A DNA stretch of 11,718 bases from Cymbomonas tetramitiformis (Eukaryota; Chlorophyta; Pyramimonadophyceae; Pyramimonadales; Pyramimonadaceae): positions 1-11,718 of the forward strand of contig LGRX02034516.1 in assembly GCA_001247695.2 (NCBI GenBank). The letters run 5' to 3'. A model generated the notes under the pieces. The model made no database searches, had not been told where the DNA came from, and saw only the letters and a program-made list of their open reading frames with translations. The translations under genes and the position numbers were made by a program. This document shows positions 1 through 7,790 of this stretch, one piece after another (position 1 is the first letter of the stretch; each line of letters starts with the position of its first letter).

Positions 1-279
1 CAGAGGGGAATGGGTCACCCCCCCCAGCTGGGGGGTTGCACGTCATAGAGATAGATCGGTTATCGGAAATATCGATATAGAGCCTTGCTCTGCAGAACTG
101 CGCAAGATTGAAAGCGCTGCAAGGCCTGAACGGGAGTTTCTCTTCTAAAAAAATCTGCGCAAGGTTTTGTTTCATAAAAAAAAATGAATTTAATTATAAA
201 TCGACTGGAAAATTGACCGCCGGCGGCCGGTTTCTATCAAGAGTGATGAGGGGATCATACTGTACTAGGCGGATCGATC
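1..279. other. No gene seen; G/C palindrome at left edge
   Basis: No convincing coding sequence. Positions 20-35 form a perfect 16-bp palindrome: six C, AGCT, six G. A second inverted repeat at 276-292 (GATCTC, five A, GAGATC) runs into the stop codon of the next candidate exon. No function can be assigned to either. Confidence 0.5.
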
Positions 280-528
280 TCAAAAAGAGATCTCCACTAG
301 GCCATCTGACCGTAGGATCATGTGCGCGACAGTGCTGCGCTTTTTGCTTCCCAACATGCCATGCCATAACGCGAGGGTGGCGTCGCGATAAATGTACGCG
401 ACTGCAGTGGCACTGTCATCGTTAGCGTCTGACGATCGTGAGATCGGAAGTTCGTCTGTGTCGCCCGTTGGGATTCGCGCTTTGCTGCTGATTAAGTAAG
501 GTATAAAGGTAATTTGGTCCGGTTCCAA
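280..528 (-). CDS. Possible 3'-terminal exon of an unknown protein
   Basis: A minus-strand open frame of about 82 codons ends in TGA at 282-280. It has no ATG at its 5' end, so if it is real it is a terminal exon. A good acceptor-like sequence (TTACTTAATCAG) lies about 12 codons inside the frame and would start the exon at the residues SSKARIP. The product has a polar segment (about residues 20-40, rich in D, S and T) and then a mixed segment including YIYRDATLALWHG. No family is recognised. The stop codon lies within a 6-bp-stem inverted repeat (276-292). A frame of this length can occur by chance, so this is weak support. Confidence 0.22.
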   Translation of the reverse strand: MEPDQITFIPYLISSKARIPTGDTDELPISRSSDANDDSATAVAYIYRDATLALWHGMLGSKKRSTVAHMILRSDGLVEISF

Positions 529-611
529 ATCATAAGGAGCAGAGGCTCAGTATGTGTATCATGGCATGTTACCACAGTTCAACAGTGGACACAAGAAGTG
601 ATCTGATCCCA

Positions 612-821
612 TCACTCTTCTTCTTCTTGTGGAAACTCAAAACGAACATTTTTTGGGTTCCGACGTGCACCACAAAAGACAAAACCTACTAACAGCTTGT
701 GATACAAGGGTAGCCGGATACGCATAGTTTTCTCTCTGGATTCTGTGTGAGTTCTTTTCAGTGGGACAATACGGCTTGAGAACAACGGCAAATTCAACGG
801 CTGATTGGTGAAAACTGCCAT
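612..821 (-). CDS. Possible small basic protein or terminal exon, unknown
   Basis: A minus-strand frame runs from ATG (821-819) to TGA (614-612) and gives 69 residues. The first half is hydrophobic with scattered basic residues (MAVFTNQPLNLPLF). The middle is strongly basic (KRTHTESREKTMRIR) and the end is acidic (PQEEEE then stop). No family is recognised. Upstream on the same strand, another open frame ends near a perfect donor-like GTGAGT. Splicing from that donor to the CAG within this frame's first codons would join the two frames in phase, but the intron would be only 32 nt. It may be a lone small ORF, a terminal exon, or chance. Confidence 0.25.
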   Translation of the reverse strand: MAVFTNQPLNLPLFSSRIVPLKRTHTESREKTMRIRLPLYHKLLVGFVFCGARRNPKNVRFEFPQEEEE

Positions 822-1623
822 ACGTAATTGAGGATCGAAGACTCACTCGACGAATACTGACGCATCTGCGACATGGTGTGGTCTAGTCCTTTTGCGCCCG
901 AGGCATATTTCACACCTCCTTTACTCGCGCCTTGTTGTATTTCTGGTCCCATCAAGGGTGACTGGACATAGGCTATCACACCGCTCGAAGTTTTCTTTCG
1001 ATTAATGTTTGCCTACAAGCAGTCCTGTTGGTCATGCCACTGAGAAAATGAGAAAGAGAAAAGAAATATTCATCTACTTTTCTCAGTCGCATATGACTAT
1101 GGAATTCAAGGATAATGCGCTCGCGTATGTGCTGCCAAGGTATGACGTATGGCGAGTGTTTGTAGGGTTCTGCTATTATGGGGCTTGTGTGCATGTTGTT
1201 CTTCGTACCTCGAGAAACTGAGATTCAACAAGGTTGCCTGTGCAGTCGGCGTTATTCGATTTTAAGTCCTTCCTCACCGTAGTAATTTTGTCAATTTGCA
1301 CCTGCACCTACGTGAAAATGAAGGCACCCAACTTGCTTGATCCATACCGATCAGGGTGCGTCAACCGTTTCATGTTTCTGCCAAATCTTTTAGTTGAGTT
1401 CTCAGTTTCCACATAAACGCACTGTCTCAGATGTTTGCACCTGACTATGAAAGCAAAGATCTCATAACTCGGTGAGCAGCTCAATTCTATGTCAAGTTGA
1501 CATCGATATCAAGGTGTTTACTGAGAATTGTAACACAATCTTTGCCGCCCAGACGTGCGACTGGCAACGTTCGGATGATACTTGTTCACTCAGAGTTGAC
1601 ATTTGTGAGGGCAATGCGTCTTA
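822..1623. other. No convincing gene
   Basis: Open frames of 60-84 codons occur on both strands. Several lack an ATG: the one beginning at 1472 on the plus strand starts at GTG, and the minus frame ending at 794 also starts at GTG. None shows a recognisable motif. The minus frame 976-1194 and the plus frame 1009-1221 overlap and cannot be told apart by composition. Confidence 0.4.
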
Positions 1624-1938
1624 TTATCTGCTTTCGAAACACACCTCGCGTGGCCAGAGCGTCGAAGCCGTGCTCGTGATGGAATTCCATGCGCAGACTT
1701 GTGTTTGTTGTGTTTTCGTCACGTGATCCAACAGCTTAGGCGATTCATAACTTAATGCTGCAAAGCGGTCGGTGTCGCCGCAGGTTCCGCGGTTTATTCT
1801 GGAAGGCTGCGCGTATCGGTAAAGCCACCCACGAAGTACTCGTGAGCCCAGCAGTTCATTTGCTTTGTTACATGCCTTCTCACTCAGGGCCTTCACTCTT
1901 TTCCGTGGACCAACACTCCGCATTTTTTTTCTTATCAT
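1624..1938 (-). CDS. Possible 104-residue basic protein, unknown
   Basis: A minus-strand frame from ATG (1938-1936) encodes 104 residues. The N-terminus is very basic (MIRKKMRSVGPRKRVK), followed by a likely helical stretch (ALSEKACNKANELL) and then a region without obvious domains. A basic, amphipathic start could be an organelle-targeting or nucleic-acid-binding segment, but this is inference from composition only. A plus-strand frame (1472-1726) overlaps the 3' part, lacks an ATG and is less likely. No family is recognised. Confidence 0.27.
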   Translation of the reverse strand: MIRKKMRSVGPRKRVKALSEKACNKANELLGSRVLRGWLYRYAQPSRINRGTCGDTDRFAALSYESPKLLDHVTKTQQTQVCAWNSITSTASTLWPREVCFESR

Positions 1939-2983
1939 GTTCCCCAGTTCGGACGTACTTGACTTTTTTGACTTCCAAACTCTTAGGTTACGCTTTTCTA
2001 TGTTGCTTCAACCGATGAAACAGCTCATAGACTGTGATAATGTTGCGAGTGCACGGATCAAGACGTTGCTATGCCAGTGATATTTCCTTGATATCAGTGC
2101 GGATGGGCACACCTACAGGTGAACGCTTGAGTCCTTGGGTATCTGTTTGTTGTATACTCATGGGTTTTAGTATACTTTTGTACTAGACATTGGCAAAGGA
2201 ACTGCGGCTAAATAAGGAGAAAATGCAGCCGAATACGGTATATATTTTGTGAAGTGATGTGCAGTGATTACCTGCAAGCTCTCGAGAGGGATGCATTACG
2301 TCTTTTAGTAAACTTTCTAGCAGTAACAGCTTACTATTGCGCCTTGCCTTGCGAAGGTTTTTGACACCCTTGCAAGTCTCTGATAAATTATTTTGTGTTG
2401 AATATGTGTGAATTAGCTGCTGATTTTCATTCTGTCGTAATCCGCTTGCTTGCGAATTCGAAAACAAAAGGCTTAGTAGACAGAGCTCCTGGTTGCCATG
2501 TAGCCATTCGAAGCCTTTGCACGTGTCCAAATGGCAATGGTTATACTAATGGTACTAATGGCAAGTCAACGAAAACTCATTTAAATGTTATCAAGTTATC
2601 TAGCTGAATTAAAAAATTCACCCTGACCCGTCTATATTCCGTTCCAAATTAAAATTTCTTGCTACCATGTCGGTGTCTAGACTGCTTATTTAGGGCGAAT
2701 ACTATTTGAAATATGCGAATAAGCCTTATTTATTTCAAAAAAAATGAGCACCCAAGAAACATATGTGCAGCACAGTAAATCATGTTGTAGTGAATGACTT
2801 CAAAAGTATTACTGCTTCTTTACCTAGTTTTAAAAAAGGTGCAAAGATGCAATAACAGGAGCTATGTGATAGCTTCAAAATCGTGAGAAAATATCTAATA
2901 CGGTTAATGCTCACATAGTGTGTGTGTATTTAATTCAAGCAAATTAAATAGAATTTACAATCCTATCTAGTGATTCACTGAAA
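1939..2983. other. AT-rich stretch without a recognised gene
   Basis: This stretch is AT-rich with many stops. The longest frame, minus 2183-2530, opens with TTG rather than ATG and has no recognisable motif, so it is not called. No RNA gene or repeat was seen. Confidence 0.5.
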
Positions 2984-3265
2984 CTATCGGCAACCGGAAA
3001 AAGAAATGTTAGCATGCTGAACAAAGAAAAAGGCACAATGCGGGAATACGAGCAATCCAACAAAACCGAAAAGGTGTACTACGGTTGGTTTGCGCCAAGA
3101 TCCTAGAGCGTTGGCCCGTCTTCCTTGCCGCCAACATCCCAAAACGCTTGGCGCATCCTCCCGTCGCGCAGCGCAAAAATATTTCATGTCACCCAGGGAA
3201 AGTAAAGCAGTCCTAACCACTAGTACGGTAGCATTGCCAATCAAGACCGGGACTAATCCCGCCAT
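2984..3265 (-). CDS. Possible small membrane protein, unknown
   Basis: A minus-strand frame encodes 93 residues. Its ATG (3265-3263) has a strong eukaryotic start context (ACCATGGCG). Two hydrophobic segments could be membrane spans: about residues 2-25 (GLVPVLIGNATVLVVRTALL) and about 63-84 (VVHLFGFVGLLVFPHCAFFF). Between them is a basic, Cys/Trp-containing loop (CAARRED, WRQGRRANALGSWRK). No family is recognised. A shorter plus-strand frame (3090-3302) overlaps and looks less protein-like. The span is also less AT-rich than its flanks, which weakly favours coding. Confidence 0.33.
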   Translation of the reverse strand: MAGLVPVLIGNATVLVVRTALLSLGDMKYFCAARREDAPSVLGCWRQGRRANALGSWRKPTVVHLFGFVGLLVFPHCAFFFVQHANISFSGCR

Positions 3266-3788
3266 GGTAAATCCCCAGACGCGCTGCTACCTTTTCGAAT
3301 AAGAACGCTTGGCGCAACAGTTCCTACACAAATTCGAAAAACAAGATCGCGTTTCTAAAACATAAGATCGCAAAAAAGTGCAGACAATGCATGCGTCATG
3401 GAGAGTACGATGTTAGGTACCCTATAGTAGTATCTAGTAGTAGTGCGACTCCTCGTGTCACTCAGCCTGAAACATCGTAGTCGCGGTCGCCGTGTCGCAC
3501 ATTATGATGATGACACTGCGACGCGCGCCCCTCTCCGCAGACAACATTCCCAAAGTACTAACTTGGCGGCGTAAGCCGCCAGCCTCACTTCTATGATATT
3601 ATCGCCGACAGAGTCCTTTCACTGCTGCGTATGCCTGCAGTGATCGTACCGCCCCTTTTCTCCCCCCAATATGTAGCTAGTCATATCGGGCTTCTCATGA
3701 GGTTATGTATTATGTACTGTATTTTCAGATTCTGAGATGCTTAATTTTGACTTTTTCCGCGTTGGCTAGCTTCATTTTTACAGCCGGC
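3266..3788. other. No gene; short hairpin at 3564-3581
   Basis: No coding sequence was recognised. A perfect 7-bp stem with a 4-base loop (TGGCGGC GTAA GCCGCCA) lies at 3564-3581. A short irregular TAG-rich run lies near 3425-3443. Neither has an assignable role. Confidence 0.4.
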
Positions 3789-4175
3789 ATGGATCTGCGA
3801 GTTCTCCTGCTCTCACGCGGCCGCTGCGACCCCCTCTCGCTAAAGCTGGGGAGTGGTGACCCCAGCAGCGACAATCTCTTTTCCGGAATTTGTGTCCCCG
3901 GAAATTTAGCCATTTTGATGTGAGTAGTGACCCCACTTTGGCGCCTAACGTCATTCTTTGACAGTTACAAACTCTCAGCAGCAGCCGCCTCCAGCCTGGA
4001 TCCCTGGAACGTTCGTAAACCTGTTGCGCTCCGCTCTCTGCCGCTCTTTCGGATCCGAAAATCGGTAGTGCCACTCCATCTTCGCCAACGACTGCGTCGA
4101 GTTTGCCACCTTCGAGGTTTTTCAAGCGCAGCCGTATTTTTTCTGTGGGACTCTGGACGTCTTAAGAACCGGTAA
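3789..4175 (+). CDS. Possible two-exon gene, basic protein of unknown function
   Basis: This is a GC-richer island between AT-rich flanks. An ATG at 3789 opens a frame that meets TGA at 3921, but a donor (GTGAGT at 3920) and an acceptor (CATTCTTTGACAG ending at 3964) would remove that stop in a 45-nt intron. The spliced product is 113 residues and ends at the TAA that closes at 4175. It starts MDLRVLLLSRGR and has a C-terminal half rich in Arg, Leu and Val (RIRKSVVPLHLRQRLRRV), which could be a targeting or RNA-binding segment; that is inference. No family is recognised. A 115-codon minus frame (3778-4125) covers the same DNA, so the strand is uncertain. Confidence 0.28.
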
Positions 4176-4330
4176 CCTGAAAACCGGGCATCTTATCCAA
4201 CCTCTTTGACTTCTTCATCAATCTTTACTAATCAGCCATTTGGCAGATTTTCTGGCCGGATTTACAGCTCGATCGCGTTCGTCGACCCTCCTTTCCTATG
4301 TGTTATATGATTTATAGGATGGGGAGATTT

Positions 4331-4520
4331 GTGTCGTGTTGTACCGTGCCGTACCGTGTCGTGCCGTGGCGTGGCGTGTCGTGTCGTGTCGTGTCTTGTC
4401 GTGTCGTGCCGTGCCGTGCCGTGCGTGCCGTGCCATGCCGTGCCGTGCCGTGCCGTGCCGTGCCGTGCCGTGCCGTGCCGTGCCGTGCCGTGCCGTGCCG
4501 TGTCGTGTCGTGTGTGTGTG
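4331..4520 (+). repeat. Pentanucleotide microsatellite (TGCCG)n
   Basis: The core at 4436-4500 is 13 perfect copies of TGCCG. The left side (about 4331-4435) is a mixture of variant pentamers (GTGTC, GTACC, GTGGC, GTGCC) with one four-base slip near 4420. The right side has two TGTCG copies and then a short GT run. All six frames stay open or nearly so, which gives low-complexity frames on both strands (RAVPC-type on plus, ARHGT-type on minus). These are by-products of the repeat. Confidence 0.97.
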
Positions 4521-5740
4521 TTTTCTCCATTTTCTGGAGGGAGGAATAGATGCACCTTCGGTGCGATGGTAAATTTTTAATACGATCCTCCGATTCGATG
4601 TAGACGGATGTGCACGCAAAGGGAACTCGGAAATCGAAATGTCACCATATATAAATTCGTGGACACGTGGACACATCCCCCCAAAAATCAATTAAACCCA
4701 GAATAAATAAGTACTAATTCAGTAGACATCTTTTGCGCGAAGGAAAGCAAGATCCGCAAGTCCGAATGTCTGAAACATAAACAGTTGATTTGGATTCTTC
4801 ACATCCGACTTTCATGGCGGAAATTCGCTGAAGAGACCGGCCAGATTCGCCGATCGTCGTTAAGATCGGTCGGTCCAAAATGCAATCGCGTAGAAAAAGG
4901 TGAAGTTCGATTCTTGGATACCGTGTGAACATAGATCGGTCGATCGACGTGAGCACATGTAGAGCTGTAAACGGACAAACGGTCGAGTAGGAATAATGAA
5001 ATTATAGAAAGCATTAGTCACGATCACACCTGATATGCGATGCCTGATTGAAGCTGAGCTACACATGGCACGATTGCTATGATCAGTGGACAACCAAATA
5101 AGGGAATCGACACAGTTACTTTATAGAGTGCTGCACCAGCGCTCCGAATCTTTGTCCAATTAAATCCAGCACACCTCGCAGTGACTGTTGGAGTCGGGAG
5201 GATTATTTGATCATATACTATCATTGTTCCATCGAACTATTCCGACATATACTGCCAATCATTCGGAGTATACCACCCTGAAACATAAAAATTTCCCAGC
5301 TACGATCTTCATACCAGGCAGAACTTTACTGCGCCTTTACTCGCCATAAGCAGACTCCAGTATCCATCGAGCCTGCTATTCTCGCACAGTTATCTCTTTA
5401 CACAGGTGGCTAACATGACTGCCACTCGCCATGCACAACTGGCAATTTGCTGAAGGAATCTGATTCTTACTGAGTAGGTCAGTAAGAAACTACCATCACC
5501 CGATTCGGCATAAATATTTTTCATTCTCAAGCCAAAGAACACAATCAGAGATGAGTTGTTAGTCCTCCAAACCAGATACCCATTAAGCATAAACAAAGAT
5601 ACTATACAGTACGTCACTTTGTATGCTACCAGGCGTCTGACGTTGGTCCCATGTCATCATTATAATCCACAGTGTGATGCAGGATAACGAAAAACCTCCT
5701 AAGATTGCTGAAAGTGGAAGGATCACACAACAAACCAAAG
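4521..5740. other. No gene seen; TATA-like and G-box-like motifs
   Basis: No frame in this 1.2 kb has a recognisable domain. A TATATAAA sequence (4648-4655) is followed 8 bases later by a CACGTG palindrome (4664-4669), a pairing seen in some plant and algal promoters, but no credible gene follows downstream on the plus strand. The short phrase AGATCGGTCG occurs twice, near 4864 and 4933. The 3' untranslated region of the minus-strand gene that ends at 5741 should lie in the right-hand part. Confidence 0.35.
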
Positions 5741-6508
5741 TTACAAAGGCCCATCCTCATCACTATCAAACTCAGTCTCAGTCTCCTCATCGTCATCCTC
5801 TTCCTCGTCATCTTTGAACAGTAGAGGATCAGACTGAACTAATGCACTAACAGAAGAATGGTTCAAAAGCAGAGGGTCATTCGCAACCACGGATGGTTCC
5901 TGCTACCATATCACACCAATCCACATAAGTGTGTTGGAAAACCTAGCCCGTGTGCTAGTAGGAATTATTTGGGTTCTGCCTATGGAATCCGTGCTCAAAA
6001 AACTCGCGGGAAACTCTCTCTAATGGGAATTATCTATGCCACAGGGATGTGCCACGTGGCGCATTTCCATCGGGCGCTGTGCAAATGCACATAGTCTGTA
6101 ATGAGCAGGGCATTCTATAAACCCAGCACATTTTGCATGAACCTTTGCAAAGCAAAACACAAGAACACGTCAAGGCCCTTCGCTGAAGGAATATGCAGTC
6201 CGTTCAGGTACTCACGAGAATATGCATTGCGACAGATCGTGAAATCAACTGTAAAAGGGCTCACGAACCTTGTTCATCCCGATGAGCCGCGCTGCTGAGG
6301 TCAAGCTCCGCGAAAAGCCTGACTTGATATCCGGTAGACGATTTGTGCTGGACTCTATAGCTTGGCGAGGAACTTCCACTCTAGCTGGATTGCTTCTACT
6401 ATCATTGGAGACAGCTCCTTTGAGGGGAGCTTGATGCACCATACCTCCGTACATTTCCAACTGCGACTCCATCTCTGAATTGCGATTGCACCTGCAATCG
6501 CTAGCCAT
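5741..6508 (-). CDS. Two-exon gene candidate with an acidic C-terminal tail
   Basis: Two minus-strand coding pieces join in phase. Exon A runs from ATG at 6472 (or an in-frame ATG at 6508) down to 6269 and ends at the codons for GMNK, followed by a donor-like GTTCGTGAG. Exon B runs from 5899 (after acceptor TAGCAG) to TAA at 5743-5741. Splicing gives about 120 residues (132 from the upstream ATG). Exon A is polar and Ser/Arg-rich (SSTNRLPDIKSGFSRSLTSA). Exon B has two related NDPLLL / SDPLLF motifs and then an almost purely acidic stretch (DDEEEDDDEETETEFDSDED) ending GPL. Acidic tails like this occur in histone-binding and chromatin proteins, but no family is recognised. The intron would be 369 nt. 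A short internal exon is possible. The gene points away from the retroelement that begins about 200 bp upstream. Confidence 0.45.
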
Positions 6509-6699
6509 AAATCCCCCTCACCCATCACCTTACAATGAACAATCTGCGTCTCTGAATGCGCGCATTCTCCTTTCTGATATGACATCCATCATTGGCGAGT
6601 CATTTATCAATTCGAGAACGTTTTGGCAACTAATGACAGAAGCAAAAGAAATGCATGAATTGATTTGTTCACAACTGATCATTTGGACTTCATTTGGTA

Positions 6700-6978
6700 T
6701 TCATTCAAAGCAAGGTGGAGGAATCTGTGAGGCTACCCGCGAGCAACACTGCCTGCCAGCGCGCAAGCTCGCCACCTTCAGCGGCCTGTGCCAGTCTATC
6801 TGACTGGCAGTGCCTGCGGCCAGGGTGTATCTGCGCTCGTCTACTTCATGCTGGCTGGGAAGAGCTTCTAGGGAGCAAAGGTGGAGCTCACTTGACAAAG
6901 CTGGAGCGATCTCGAGTGTTAGAGGCGGCTGCCAGATCAGAGCTGGTGGATTGAGCATAGAAGTTGCAAACGGACGAG
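6700..6978 (+). pseudogene. Reverse transcriptase thumb/connection remnant leading into RNase H
   Basis: Frame 1 gives KVEESVR (6712 on). Frame 3 gives LPARKLATFSGLCQSI, then TGA at 6801, then LAVPAARVYLRS. Frame 2 gives GAKVELT, then QSWSDLE and RRLPDQS. In intact DIRS and related elements this is the segment after the RT palm (the K-V-E helix, the R-x-L-A-x-F-x-G-L helix, the A-V-P-x-A-R-x-Y-L-R motif, and V-x-L-x-x-x-x-x-x-D-L-x-W-W). Frame 1 then gives LQTDEWLMTWGGV (6964-7002), which fits the first RNase H catalytic motif T-D-x(5)-W-G-G-V, with the aspartate at 6973-6975. Stops lie at 6801, 6869, 6893 and 6920. No palm motif (YxDD) was found upstream, so the RT is truncated. Confidence 0.75.
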
Positions 6979-7461
6979 TGGCTGATGACCTGGGGAGGAG
7001 TGGCTGATGATCTGGGGAGGAGTGGCTGATGACCTGGGGAGGAGTGGCTGATGACCTGGGGAGGAGGGCTGATGACCTGGGGAGGAGTGGCTGATGACCT
7101 GGGGAGGAGTGGCTGATGACCTGGGGAGGAGTGGCTAATGACCTGGGGAGGAGTGGCTGATGACCTGGGGAGGAGTGGCTGATGACCTGGGGAGGAGTGG
7201 CTGATGACCTGGGGAGGAGTGGCTGATGACCTGGGGAGGAGTGGTTGATGACCTGGGGAGGAGTGGCTGATGACCTGGGGAGGAGTGGCTGATGACCTGG
7301 GGACCAGTGGCTGATGACCTGGGGACGAGTGGCTGATGACCTGGGGAGGAGGGCTGGATGACCTGGGGAGGAGTGGCTGATGACCTGGGGAGGAGTGGCT
7401 GATGACCTGGGGAGGAGTGGTTGATGACCTGGGGACGAGTGGCTGATGACCTGGGGAGGAG
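6979..7461 (+). repeat. 22-bp minisatellite, 22 copies, inside RNase H
   Basis: The consensus unit is TGGCTGATGACCTGGGGAGG plus AG. Twenty-two units fill 6979-7461; unit 5 lacks one T, and unit 18 has lost a T and gained a G. Variants include GAT for GAC in unit 2, CTAATG in unit 8, GGTTG in units 13 and 21, and GGACCAG/GGACGAG in units 15, 16 and 21. Because 22 is not a multiple of 3, the plus strand meets tandem TGA codons every three units and the array breaks the RNase H frame. The minus strand has no stop in any phase, which produces a long spurious frame with a 22-residue period. The unit itself encodes T-W-G-G-V of the RNase H motif. Confidence 0.97.
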
Positions 7462-7790
7462 TGCTGAACCTCAAGCAGGAGGTGTGAGGCTCCTCGAGGG
7501 ATGAGCCCGGGCATGAGGACATCACGCACCTCGAGATGAAAGCGGTGTACAAGACGGTGCAGGATTTAATGCAGGAGCTGACGGGCGAGGCAATGCAGCT
7601 TTGCTGCGCTGAGCAGGTCGTGGTGGTGATGCTATCGCTATTTGACCTCCCGCAGCCCCACACTAATGGAGCGGAAAAGGAGACTCTGGTCGCTCCTCGT
7701 CAACCAAGATATGCTCCAGGCCCAGCACATCAAGAGCGCCACAATGAGTGGGCTGACAGGCTGTCCCGGATTCCTATATTGACGACTGAA
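7440..7790 (+). pseudogene. RNase H remnant (after the minisatellite)
   Basis: Frame 3 leaves the last minisatellite unit as M-T-W-G-G-V-L and continues, through one TGA at 7485, to RDEPGHEDITHLEMKAVYK, which carries the second catalytic position (glutamate of H-L-E, 7533-7535). It goes on to QLCCAEQVVVVMLS. There the family expects C-D-N/E-Q-V-V-V, so the third catalytic aspartate (7608-7610) reads as alanine. Frame 1 then gives PTLMERKRRLWSLLVNQDML and QAQHIKSA. Frame 3 returns with HNEWADRLSR (7740-7769), holding the final aspartate at 7755-7757. The order and spacing fit the RNase H of DIRS/Ty3-type elements. At least two frame changes make it non-functional. Confidence 0.82.

Noticed and set aside
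2183..2530. 115-codon minus-strand frame
   Set aside because: It opens at TTG with no ATG or clear acceptor, lies in AT-rich sequence and shows no motif.
4262..4691. Low-complexity frames (ARHGT and RAVPC repeats) on both strands
   Set aside because: They follow directly from the pentanucleotide repeat, which stays open in all phases.
6480..6803. 107-codon plus-strand frame running into the element
   Set aside because: The left part overlaps the minus-strand gene candidate, and the right part joins the RT remnant by chance phase.
6979..7461. CRISPR-like array
   Set aside because: Units are directly adjacent with no unique spacers, the context is eukaryotic, and the unit is part of an RNase H coding motif.
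6701..7663. 320-codon minus-strand open frame with Pro/Ser/His-rich repeats, plus a 213-codon companion
   Set aside because: Both are created by the 22-bp array, which lacks stops on the minus strand in all phases. The plus strand across the same DNA encodes RNase H.
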